From NCBI GenBank assembly GCA_963205195.1, contig CAUJHR010000004.1, positions 124,001-188,000 on the forward strand: DNA of 64,000 bases, written 5' to 3'. Source of the stretch: Pseudomonadota bacterium (GTDB lineage: Bacteria; Pseudomonadota; Alphaproteobacteria; Rickettsiales; SXRF01). The position numbers were made by a program, and so were the translations under genes. Below, piece after piece: positions 26,414-34,136 of the stretch; position 1 is the stretch's first letter, and each line of letters begins with the position of its first letter. Below the pieces are notes generated by a model. It did no database searches. It saw nothing but the letters and a program-made list of their open reading frames with translations, and had not been told where the DNA came from.

Positions 26414-27343
26414 ATGAAAATGACCGCAAAAGTAAAAAAAATCCTGAGCAATTACGAAAGCGATAATCCAGGTACAAAAGCTAATCTTTCACGCATATTG
26501 ATGCAGGGGCGTCTGGGCGGCACCGGCAAATTGGTTATCCTTCCGGTTGACCAGGGTTTCGAGCATGGGCCAGCGCGCAGCTTCGCAAAAAATCCTGATG
26601 CTTATGACCCGCATTACCACTTCCAGCTTGCGGTTGATGCCGGGCTTTCGGCTTACGCTGCACCGCTTGGAATGTTGGAAGCAGGCGCTGATAGCTTTGC
26701 CGGGCAAATTCCACTCATCTTGAAAGTTAATAGCTCCAATAGCTTTATGCCTAAATCCGCAGCACCAAATCAGGCGGTAACAGGTTCGGTTGCTGATGCT
26801 CTGCGTCTTGGCTGCTCGGCTATCGGCTTTACTATTTATCCGGGTTCGCACGATATGTTCGACCTCATGGAAGAGATACGTGATATGGCGGAAGAAGCGA
26901 AGGCTTACGGTCTTGCGGTTGTCATCTGGTCATATGTCCGCGGTGAAGACATCAGCAAGGACGGCGAAACCGGTATGGATACCTCGGCTTACGCGGCGCA
27001 TGTTGCAGCACTCCTTGGCGCGCATATCATCAAGGTAAAACCTCCTACCGCGCATCTGGAACAGGCCGAAGCCAAAAAAGTATACGAATCTGAAAAGATC
27101 GCGATCAAAACCATGGCTGAGCGCATCGCCCATATCCGTGAGGCATGTTTTGCCGGACGCCGCCTCGTGGTATTCTCCGGCGGCAACGTAAAGGGCGAAA
27201 AAGACCTGCTTGATGAAGTGCGTGCAATCCGCGATGGTGGCGGTAACGGCTCGATAGTTGGCCGCAACTGCTTCCAGCGCCCACGCGTTGAAGCCCTCGC
27301 GCTGCTTGATAACATCATCAAGGTTTATAAAGGCGAGCTGTGA
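26414..27343 (+). CDS. Fructose-bisphosphate aldolase, class I (FbaB/DhnA type)
   Basis: Schiff-base aldolase of the archaeal/DhnA type. VILPVDQGFEHGPARSF and DPHYHFQLAVDAGLSAYAAP form the N-terminal part. HIIKVKPPT (around residues 205-211) holds the Schiff-base lysine, and VFSGGNVKGE plus GSIVGRNCFQRP bind phosphate. Length 309. This is the metal-independent class, not the class II FbaA found in many bacteria. It is in the same operon as gap and pgk, and its stop overlaps the next start (GTGA). Confidence 0.93.
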   Translation: MKMTAKVKKILSNYESDNPGTKANLSRILMQGRLGGTGKLVILPVDQGFEHGPARSFAKNPDAYDPHYHFQLAVDAGLSAYAAPLGMLEAGADSFAGQIPLILKVNSSNSFMPKSAAPNQAVTGSVADALRLGCSAIGFTIYPGSHDMFDLMEEIRDMAEEAKAYGLAVVIWSYVRGEDISKDGETGMDTSAYAAHVAALLGAHIIKVKPPTAHLEQAEAKKVYESEKIAIKTMAERIAHIREACFAGRRLVVFSGGNVKGEKDLLDEVRAIRDGGGNGSIVGRNCFQRPRVEALALLDNIIKVYKGEL

Positions 27344-27927
27344 TTGATAGCAGTGTTGACAATCCTAAGCTGGTAAAAACCGCCCGTGGTTGGGAGGTGG
27401 AGGTTGGCGGCTTTAATGTCGTTATGTATGGGCCGGTCAAAGTCTTTAATGGCAAGAATATACCTTGTGATAACTATGGAGCGGCTGCTTCTGAAGCAAT
27501 GCGGGTAGATGAGCATGGGCCTTGCCATGTTCATGTGTTCGATAAGAAGAATGGATATGAAACAAGGTTTGAGTTAATCGAACATTATAAAAAGGATAGT
27601 AGTTTTGCTCGGCCATTGCATATGGAAAAGCGCAAAAATATGTCTAAAAAAAGTTTGAGTATAGCTCAGATACATAAAGTCCAGGCCCTTTTGCAACCTT
27701 TGGCTAATGATTTGATACAGTGCTGGCGGGAAATGTATCAGGATAATTCTATAAGCAATTATGTTGCAAGGGTGTCAAAAAAGAAAAATGGTATGGATGT
27801 TATCCAGACAATGCAAAGCGATGGTTTGCTTGAAACGGAAAAGCCAAAAACCTATCTTGAATCTTATATGCTTGGTTTAAGCCCATCCGGAATATCGCGG
27901 GTCAATATGAATGCCCATAGACGATAA
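27340..27927 (+). CDS. Protein of unknown function after aldolase
   Basis: 195 residues from a GTG that overlaps the aldolase stop. The N-terminal ~90 residues (ARGWEVEVGGFNVVMYGPVKVFNG, CHVHVFDKKNGYETRFELI) look like a small beta-rich domain. After a Lys-rich linker (MEKRKNMSKKSLS) a helical part follows. The C-terminal half could be a separate module. No family is recognised. Confidence 0.55.
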   Translation: MIDSSVDNPKLVKTARGWEVEVGGFNVVMYGPVKVFNGKNIPCDNYGAAASEAMRVDEHGPCHVHVFDKKNGYETRFELIEHYKKDSSFARPLHMEKRKNMSKKSLSIAQIHKVQALLQPLANDLIQCWREMYQDNSISNYVARVSKKKNGMDVIQTMQSDGLLETEKPKTYLESYMLGLSPSGISRVNMNAHRR

Positions 27928-27938
27928 ATAATGTAAAT

Positions 27939-28709
27939 ATGGATATTAATTCCCCGGAAAATAATTGCCGCCTTTATCTTATCAGTCCTCCGGCACTGGA
28001 AATTGAAAAATTCAGCCAGCAGTTGAAAAGTGCTTTTGACGGTGGGGATGTCGGAGCGTTCCAACTACGCCTGAAAAATACTTCCAACGATGAAATATTG
28101 CGAGCTGCTGAGGCGCTTATCCCGATCTGCCGTGAGTATGATGTCGCATTTATTTTAAATGACAGCCCTGAGCTTGCAAAAAAATGCGGGGCTGACGGGG
28201 TGCATCTGGGGCAGGATGATTTTCTTTCTTCTCCCTCTCAGGGAGAGGGTGGGGAGAGGCTTGAATCATCCGTAGAAAACCCTCATCCTAGCCTTCTTCC
28301 TAAAAGGGAGAAGGAAAAGAAAAAGACATTAGTGGAAATCCGCAAACTTATTGGCAATGATGCAGTAATAGGGGTTTCCTGCCATGATTCGAGGCATCTG
28401 GCAATGGAGGCGGGCGAAGATGGTGCGGATTACGTAGCATTCGGGGCATTTTACCCTACCACCAGCAAAAGTGCCGAGGCTTTGGCAAAATACGGAACCC
28501 CTGATCCCGACATTCTAAACTGGTGGCAGGCATATATGGTCTTGCCCTGCGTCGCTATTGGTGGTATTAACCCGCTGAATTGTTTGCCGCTGGTGCGTGC
28601 GGGTGCGGATTTCATAGCGGTCATAACCGCAGTTTGGAACCACCCTGAATCACCAAAGAAGGCAGTTGAAGAATTTAATAAGGCTATAAAGGATGCAGGG
28701 AATTTATGA
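27939..28709 (+). CDS. thiE: Thiamine-phosphate synthase with an in-frame palindromic insertion
   Basis: TIM-barrel enzyme joining HMP-PP and THZ-P. Family blocks: AFQLRLKN, FILNDSPELAKKCGADGVHLGQDD, VIGVSCHDSRHLAMEAGEDGADYVAFGAFYPT, AIGGINPLNCLPLVRAGADFIAVI. At 256 residues it is about 35 longer than usual. The extra segment (residues ~95-129, SPSQGEGGERLESS...) lies just after GQDD and is encoded by a palindromic repeat. It falls in a surface loop between a strand and a helix of the barrel, so the enzyme may still work. The stop overlaps the efp start (ATGA). Confidence 0.9.
   Translation: MDINSPENNCRLYLISPPALEIEKFSQQLKSAFDGGDVGAFQLRLKNTSNDEILRAAEALIPICREYDVAFILNDSPELAKKCGADGVHLGQDDFLSSPSQGEGGERLESSVENPHPSLLPKREKEKKKTLVEIRKLIGNDAVIGVSCHDSRHLAMEAGEDGADYVAFGAFYPTTSKSAEALAKYGTPDPDILNWWQAYMVLPCVAIGGINPLNCLPLVRAGADFIAVITAVWNHPESPKKAVEEFNKAIKDAGNL
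28221..28325 (+). repeat. Palindromic element inserted in frame within thiE
   Basis: Left arm TTCTCCCTCTCAGGGAGAGG, right arm CCTTCTTCCTAAAAGGGAGA; each is a small hairpin and together they form a larger imperfect one. Arms of this 'ctccct...gggagagggtgggg' kind are well-known intergenic palindromes in bacteria. Here the unit is read through in frame as ~35 residues of low-complexity, charged peptide, as described for Rickettsia palindromic elements (RPE). Confidence 0.75.
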
Positions 28710-29275
28710 AAATTGATGGAAGTGCCGTGCGTATGGGCATGGTTATTGAATGGCAGGATAAATTATGGCTGGTGGTTAAGCATGAGATACGCACACCAGG
28801 AAATCTGCGCTCATTCAATCAGGTTGAACTTAAAGACATAAAAACCGGCACCAAAAATACCCCGCGTTTTTCTTCAGCGGAAAAGATCGAGCGCGTATCG
28901 CTTGATTCGCGCACCTCAAATTTCCTTTATGCCGATGGTGATACATTGACTTTCATGGATAATGAGAATTATGAGCAATTCACCATCCAGAAAGATTTCC
29001 TTGGTGATGCGGCGGCATTTCTGCAAGATGGTATGACAGTGGCAGTGGAAACTTATGAAGGCCAGCCACTTTCAATAAAGCTTCCGCCTAAGGTAGCAGT
29101 GAAAATCGTAGAAGCGGATCCGGTAGTTAAAGGGCAGACGGTTTCTTCTTCATACAAGCCAGCTATGTTAGAAAATGGTGTGCGTGTTATGGTGCCGCCA
29201 TTTATTCCGGCTGGTGAAACAATTGTTGTGGATACTGCGACCTTGGAATATGTAGAACGCGCCAAGGCATCGTAA
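28706..29275 (+). CDS. efp: Elongation factor P
   Basis: Helps ribosomes through poly-proline stretches. Three beta-barrel domains: an N-terminal KOW-like domain (MKIDGSAVRMGMVIEWQDKLWLVVKHE), a middle OB domain, and a C-terminal domain with VRVMVPPFIPAGETIVVDT and YVERAKAS. Length 189 is normal. The loop that reaches the peptidyl-transferase centre reads RTPGNLRSFNQV, so the residue aligned with E. coli Lys34 is Asn33, which cannot carry the usual beta-lysyl, rhamnosyl or 5-aminopentanol modification. Confidence 0.95.
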   Translation: MKIDGSAVRMGMVIEWQDKLWLVVKHEIRTPGNLRSFNQVELKDIKTGTKNTPRFSSAEKIERVSLDSRTSNFLYADGDTLTFMDNENYEQFTIQKDFLGDAAAFLQDGMTVAVETYEGQPLSIKLPPKVAVKIVEADPVVKGQTVSSSYKPAMLENGVRVMVPPFIPAGETIVVDTATLEYVERAKAS

Positions 29276-29280
29276 GGTAT

Positions 29281-30054
29281 ATGCAATCACCTCTCATAAA
29301 CGTAATGTCGGCGGCAGCTATCAAGGCTGGGAAGGGGCTGATGCGCGATTTTGGTGAAGTTGACCAGTTGCATATTTCGCGCAAAGGCGCTTCTAATTTT
29401 GTAACCAAATCAGACATACGCACCGAAAAGCTGTTGCAGAAAGAATTATCGGCAGCGCGTCCTGGTTTTGGCTTCCTGATGGAAGAGGGCGGGGAAGTTG
29501 CGGGGAAAGACCCCAGCTATCGCTGGATAATTGATCCGCTGGATGGAACCAGCAATTTCATCCATGCCATTCCTTATTTCTGTATTTCTATAGGGCTTGA
29601 AAAGCGTAGTGCGAATGGTGAGAGCGAAATAATAGCAGGGGTTATTTTCGACCCTAGCCACAATGAATTATTCTCTGCCGAAAAAGGCAAGGGCGCGCAG
29701 GTGAATAACCGCAAGCTCAGCGTATCTACGCGTGATAGTTTCGAGGAATCAATGATGGTTGCGGGCAGCCCGCGTGATGCTGCTTCTGTAAATGAAAAAA
29801 TTGCAAAAACGGGTGCAATAGTCCGTTATTTCGGCGCATCGGCGCTTGACCTTGCATATCTTGCTGCGGGACGTATTGATGCATGCTGGTATAATTCAAT
29901 CCAGCCTTGGGATATTGCTGTGGGTATGCTTCTTGTTCAGGAAGCTGGAGGTATCTTTACTACCATTGACGGAAAACCAGCGAATATTTATTCGCAGGCT
30001 GTGCTGGCCAGCAACCGGGTTTTATACGAATCAGTACAACGCCTGGCAGCTTAA
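29281..30054 (+). CDS. suhB: Inositol monophosphatase family protein
   Basis: Mg/Li-sensitive phosphatase fold. Metal site: EEGGE (E at the end of FGFLMEEGGE), WIIDPLDGTSNFIHAIPYFCISI (the DPLDGT motif), and the C-terminal second motif WYNSIQPWDIAVGMLLVQEAGG (WD). 257 residues is typical. SuhB can act on inositol phosphates and also helps transcription of rRNA in E. coli; which applies here is not known. It starts 5 bp after efp. Confidence 0.93.
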   Translation: MQSPLINVMSAAAIKAGKGLMRDFGEVDQLHISRKGASNFVTKSDIRTEKLLQKELSAARPGFGFLMEEGGEVAGKDPSYRWIIDPLDGTSNFIHAIPYFCISIGLEKRSANGESEIIAGVIFDPSHNELFSAEKGKGAQVNNRKLSVSTRDSFEESMMVAGSPRDAASVNEKIAKTGAIVRYFGASALDLAYLAAGRIDACWYNSIQPWDIAVGMLLVQEAGGIFTTIDGKPANIYSQAVLASNRVLYESVQRLAA

Positions 30055-30150
30055 AATAACTATGTTATAGTGCCTGTTTGATTTTAGTTGATTAAAAGGG
30101 ATTTTGCCTTAATCTGTTGGTTCCCATCGTATTAAGAATGAAGGAATTTT

Positions 30151-31575
30151 ATGTCTTATAAGTCTCGAATTTCGAATCTCAGAAAATTTTCATGGACAGC
30201 TTCAGTGCTCGCAATTACTGCGCTTTCGGCAACGCAGGCAATGGCTGCACCTGAGCAGCTCCCGACTGTTGAAATACATTTCGAAGTTCTTGATAAGTTC
30301 CTTTCCCAAGATAACTACCAGGCTCAATCCCCAAATGCTATGCCATTTGCGACCAAGCCGTCTGAGCCTATCAAAACTAAAACTGCAAAAAAGCCAGTTG
30401 CTAAGATTGCGAAGCCGTCAGTAGCCGCTGCTGAACCGAAGAAAATTGACTGGGAAGCTGAGGCCGCCAAGCCGGTTGCTACTCATAAATTCAAATTGAC
30501 CGCTAAAGAAAAAGCAGCAGTAGCTAAAGGTGAGCCAGCGCCGCTTGCTATACCTTCTTCCAAAATGAAGGAAATGCCTTTGCAGATGCCGCCTGATTTG
30601 CAGCCTGCCCCGGCAGCTGTTCCGGCTCTTAAAGAAAAGGCAGTGCCGCCTATAGCTAAGCATGAGCCAAAAACAGTTCCAGCGACTCCTGCGCCTCCTA
30701 AAGTTGAAGCTGTTCCTCCGGCTCCTGTTATGCCTCCTATTCCAGAGCCTAAAGCGGCTGCGCCTGCTCCTGTGCCACCGGTTATGGAGCCAGCTCCTGC
30801 TCCAGTGCCTCCTGCGGCTCCCATCGCGCAGCCTCCTGCGCCGCCAGCACCGGTTGTTCCTACCCCGCCAGAGCCAAAACCGAATCAGGTTCCGCTTATA
30901 ATGCCGGAAGCTGCAGCTCCTGCACCGGCACCGAAGATACCTGCAGCCCCAGAGTCTTTGCCAAAGATAGAGCCTGTGCCGCAGCCTGTTCCTATGCCTA
31001 CTGCAGCTCTTCCGGAAAAATCAGAGCCGCAAAAGGCCCTTATAACGCCAATGCCTCCAGCGCCAACGCCGGAAGATGAATTTGCAAAAGCCTTAAATGC
31101 CCCGGTTACACCAAATGAGGCTATTAAGCCTACCCCGGTTGTACCAGTGCCGCCGCCAGCGGAAGCGAAAAAAGAGGTGGCGCCGCCTGCGCCAGCACCG
31201 GCACCAGCTGCAGAGGTTCATAAAGAAGAAGGCGCAAAAATTGCCACGCAGAATGGCAAAACCTTAATGACCATACCTTTTATAGCGACAGAAACTGATT
31301 TGCCGCTTGCATTTGAAGGTGACCTTAAAAGCCTTGCTGCCCGCGTTAAGAAAAACGATGAACACCTGACACTTGTTGCTTATGCAAGTGAGTCTGCTGA
31401 CCAGTCAACAATGGCGCGTCGTGTATCGCTTTCACGGGTTTTAGCGGTGCGTGCTTTCCTTATCGAGCAGGGTGTTAATAAGCTGAATATCAATGTTCAG
31501 GCTGAAGGCAGCAAAAACCCTGGCGGTGAGCCGAACCGGGTGGATATTTTTATAAATGATGGGAAATCTAAATAG
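30151..31575 (+). CDS. Pro/Ala-rich OmpA-like envelope protein
   Basis: Signal peptide (cleaved near AMA^APEQ, residue ~33). Residues ~60-360 are a Pro/Ala/Lys-rich low-complexity linker (PAPVPPVMEPAPAPVPPA and similar), which could span the periplasm. The last ~100 residues (IPFIATETDLPLAFEGDLKSLAARVK to VDIFINDG) have the OmpA-like peptidoglycan-binding pattern: YASE, RVSLSRVLAVRAFLIEQGV, NRVDI. It probably anchors the outer membrane or a complex to peptidoglycan. It starts a new transcript 97 bp after suhB. Confidence 0.8.
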   Translation: MSYKSRISNLRKFSWTASVLAITALSATQAMAAPEQLPTVEIHFEVLDKFLSQDNYQAQSPNAMPFATKPSEPIKTKTAKKPVAKIAKPSVAAAEPKKIDWEAEAAKPVATHKFKLTAKEKAAVAKGEPAPLAIPSSKMKEMPLQMPPDLQPAPAAVPALKEKAVPPIAKHEPKTVPATPAPPKVEAVPPAPVMPPIPEPKAAAPAPVPPVMEPAPAPVPPAAPIAQPPAPPAPVVPTPPEPKPNQVPLIMPEAAAPAPAPKIPAAPESLPKIEPVPQPVPMPTAALPEKSEPQKALITPMPPAPTPEDEFAKALNAPVTPNEAIKPTPVVPVPPPAEAKKEVAPPAPAPAPAAEVHKEEGAKIATQNGKTLMTIPFIATETDLPLAFEGDLKSLAARVKKNDEHLTLVAYASESADQSTMARRVSLSRVLAVRAFLIEQGVNKLNINVQAEGSKNPGGEPNRVDIFINDGKSK

Positions 31576-31586
31576 CGTAAGCTTTT

Positions 31587-32336
31587 ATGGCTGGCCATTC
31601 ACAGTTTAAAAATATCATGCGCCGTAAAGGGGCGCAGGATGCCAAGAAGGGAAAGATCCTTACCAAGGTAGGGCGCGAGATAATCAGCGCTTGTAAAACT
31701 GGCAGTTCCGATCCGTCTTCCAACCCGCGCCTGCGTGCGGCTATCCAATGGGCGCGTGAGGAGAATATGCCGCGTGACCGTATTGAAGCTGCGATAAAGC
31801 GTGGCAGCGGTAATGTTGATAGCGATAATTTTGAGGCTGCGCGTTATGAAGGTTATGGGCCTGGCGGGGTTGCTATTATAATTAATGCGCTTACTGACAA
31901 CAAGAACAGGACAGTGCCGGAGGTCCGGGCGGCCTTTGCCAAATTTGGCGGTGCTATGGGTGAAACCGGGAGCGTAAGCTTTATGTTCGACCATATCGGG
32001 CGCATAACTTACCCGCTTGGTATTGCAACATCTGATGGTATGCTGGAAACCGCAATTGATGTCGGTGCAGATAATTGCGAGGCAGATGAAAATAGCCATA
32101 TAATAACCTGTGCGCTGGAGCAGTTCGCGCATGTGCGTGACGGGCTGGAAAAAAGGTTCGGCGCACCAGAATCGGCTAAGATGGTATGGCAGCCGAAAAA
32201 CACTGTCCCGCTTAGCGAGGAGCAGGCAACGGGTATGCTGAAGTTAGTAGAGGCATTAGAAGATAATGACGATGTGCAGGAAGTATTTTCTAATTTTGAA
32301 ATTTCTGAATCCGTATTGCAAAAGCTAAGCGCTTAG
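31587..32336 (+). CDS. yebC: YebC/PmpR family regulator
   Basis: Widespread DNA-binding or translation-associated protein (TACO1-like). The start MAGHSQFKNIMRRKGAQDAKKGKIL, NMPRDRIEAAIKRGSG, YEGYGPGGVAIIINALTDNKNRTVPEVR and GGAMGETGSVSFMF are diagnostic. Length 249 is normal. It precedes ruvC-ruvA, as in most proteobacteria. Confidence 0.96.
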   Translation: MAGHSQFKNIMRRKGAQDAKKGKILTKVGREIISACKTGSSDPSSNPRLRAAIQWAREENMPRDRIEAAIKRGSGNVDSDNFEAARYEGYGPGGVAIIINALTDNKNRTVPEVRAAFAKFGGAMGETGSVSFMFDHIGRITYPLGIATSDGMLETAIDVGADNCEADENSHIITCALEQFAHVRDGLEKRFGAPESAKMVWQPKNTVPLSEEQATGMLKLVEALEDNDDVQEVFSNFEISESVLQKLSA

Positions 32337-32342
32337 GTATGT

Positions 32343-32420
32343 GTCATCTCGAACGCAGTGAGAGATCTTTGCAATCAAATGACAAGATCCCTCAATCGTT
32401 TCACTCATTTTGGGATGGCA
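32343..32420. repeat. Palindromic element between yebC and ruvC
   Basis: TGTCATCTCGAACGCAGTGA...GATCTT and AAGATCCCTCAATCG...TTTTGGGATGGCA form an imperfect inverted pair. The GTCAT...ATGAC-type termini and 'CGCAGTGA' arm resemble the GTCATTGCGAGCGCAGCGA element between pheS and rplT. The first ruvC codons begin just after it. Confidence 0.55.
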
Positions 32421-32424
32421 AGTT

Positions 32425-32925
32425 ATGACAATAATTCTCGGCATCGATCCAGGCTTGCAGCATACTGGATGGGGAATTATCCTTGCGCGTTCAAACCAGC
32501 TCTCTTTCATCGCCTGCGGGGTTATCAATACAGATGCAAAGAAAAGCATGGCTGAAAGGCTGTGCCAGCTTAATTCCGGCCTGAAGCAGGTTGTCGGGCT
32601 GCATAAGCCGGATGAGGCTGCAATCGAAGAAACTTTTGTGAATAAAAATAGCGCAACCAGCTTAAAGCTTGGGCAGGCACGGGGTGCGATATTGCTTTCG
32701 GTTTCGCTGGAGAAAATACCCGTTTTTGAATATAGCGCCAACCTTGTAAAAAAAAGTGTTGTCGGCACTGGGCATGCGGATAAAGAGCAGGTTGCGATGA
32801 TGGTAAAAACCCTGCTTCCGGCAAGCAATGCTATGGGGGCTGATGCGGCTGATGCTCTTGCAACAGCCATATGCCACGCGCATCAGCGCACACTTAATAA
32901 TTTAGTGAAAAAGGTCGGCACATGA
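32425..32925 (+). CDS. ruvC: Holliday junction resolvase RuvC
   Basis: Structure-specific endonuclease that cuts Holliday junctions. Catalytic acids are in place: Asp in IILGIDPGLQHTGWG, Glu pair in AAIEETFVNKNSATS, and Asp residues in GADAADALATAICHAH. The ORF opens at 32410, but the ATG at 32425 (MTIILGIDPG) gives the normal N-terminus and 166 residues. The stop overlaps the ruvA start (ATGA). Confidence 0.96.
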   Translation: MTIILGIDPGLQHTGWGIILARSNQLSFIACGVINTDAKKSMAERLCQLNSGLKQVVGLHKPDEAAIEETFVNKNSATSLKLGQARGAILLSVSLEKIPVFEYSANLVKKSVVGTGHADKEQVAMMVKTLLPASNAMGADAADALATAICHAHQRTLNNLVKKVGT

Positions 32926-33542
32926 TCGGGAAATTACGAGGTGTAATTGAAGAATTAGACGATGATTCGCTGATAATTGATGTAAATGGTGTAGGCTACC
33001 ATGTGTTTGTTTCGTCACGGCTGCTATCAAACCTCAGTATTGGGCAAACCACTGCCCTTATCATCGAAATGAACGTGCGCGAAGACCATATACATCTTTA
33101 TGGTTTTCCTGATGTTATAGAGCGCGACTGGTTCCGCCTTCTGGCAACCGTGCAGGGTGTGGGGAATAAAACCGGGCTTGCGATACTTGCTGCCTATTCG
33201 CCGACCCAATTGGTGCAGGCAATAATGGCTAAGGACATTGCGGCTTTTAAGGCTATAAGCGGTATAGGTCCCAAGCTTGCTGAACGTATAGTCACCGAGC
33301 TTAAAGATAAAGTTCTGAAAATGCCAACCTCGGAATTTGTAGTTGCTGCTGGAAAAAATAAAATTCCAGCTGCTGCCCAGCAGTCGCCAGCCAGCAATGA
33401 TGCCATTTCTGCGTTGGTAAACCTTGGCTACAGCCGGACAGAAGCCTATGGCGCAGTTTTGAAAGCCTCGGAAAATGCAGGAGGGAAACCATCAATTGAT
33501 GTATTGATAAAGCTCAGCCTGAAAGAGCTTGGGCGCGGTTAG
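32922..33542 (+). CDS. ruvA: Holliday junction DNA helicase subunit RuvA
   Basis: Tetrameric junction-binding protein that loads RuvB. N-terminal OB fold (MIGKLRGVIEELDDDSLIIDVNGVGYHVFV), two helix-hairpin-helix motifs (LATVQGVGNKTGLAILAAY, FKAISGIGPKLAERIVTELKDK) and the C-terminal RuvB-contact domain (ALVNLGYSRTEAYGAV). 206 residues. ruvB does not follow; the next 205 bp carry no gene. Confidence 0.96.
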   Translation: MIGKLRGVIEELDDDSLIIDVNGVGYHVFVSSRLLSNLSIGQTTALIIEMNVREDHIHLYGFPDVIERDWFRLLATVQGVGNKTGLAILAAYSPTQLVQAIMAKDIAAFKAISGIGPKLAERIVTELKDKVLKMPTSEFVVAAGKNKIPAAAQQSPASNDAISALVNLGYSRTEAYGAVLKASENAGGKPSIDVLIKLSLKELGRG

Positions 33543-33747
33543 GCATATTATTAATGTTGCTCGTGTGATTTTGCCTAAACCTCTCCCTTTTCTTTTTATT
33601 ATAAATGCTGTATAAGAATTAGCGCTAAAAGGTAATTTGTATTTAAAAACAATTGCCTAAGGCATAAATAGTTGTATTAAAAAAAATTTACATATTAACA
33701 CTTTAGAAATCTTCATTTAACGCATTCTTCAAGGGTTATAGGCCATA

Positions 33748-34098
33748 ATGAACATAGACGCCAAAATGTCGGTAGCTGATAATGGAGGGGCAGGGGGCAT
33801 CAGGAATGATGCGCTTTTGCTGGTGGAACCAGAGGTGAAAACCAAACGTCCGCCCTACTTCAAAGTGGTGTTGCTGAATGACGATTACACGCCGATGGAA
33901 TTTGTTATCTCAATACTTGAGGGAATATTCCGTAAGAGCCATGGTGAAGCAGTCAGCATCATGCTTGAAGTACACCAGAAAGGTGCTGGTATTTGTGGGG
34001 TCTACACGCGGGACGTAGCGGAAACAAAAGCGGAGGAAGCGATAATGGTCGCCCGCCGTAATGAGTATCCTCTCCAGTGCCGGGTGGAAAGAGAATAA
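33748..34098 (+). CDS. clpS: ATP-dependent Clp protease adaptor ClpS
   Basis: N-end-rule adaptor that delivers substrates to ClpAP. The core is RPPYFKVVLLNDDYTPMEFVISILEGIF, with the N-degron pocket residues N-D-D, and HQKGAGICGVYTRDVAETKAEEA. The ~35-residue N-terminal extension is variable in the family. clpA follows after 38 bp, the classic pairing. Confidence 0.96.
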   Translation: MNIDAKMSVADNGGAGGIRNDALLLVEPEVKTKRPPYFKVVLLNDDYTPMEFVISILEGIFRKSHGEAVSIMLEVHQKGAGICGVYTRDVAETKAEEAIMVARRNEYPLQCRVERE

Positions 34099-34136
34099 AA
34101 AATGACCGAGTACACTGTAACCCACGGGAGAATGCC

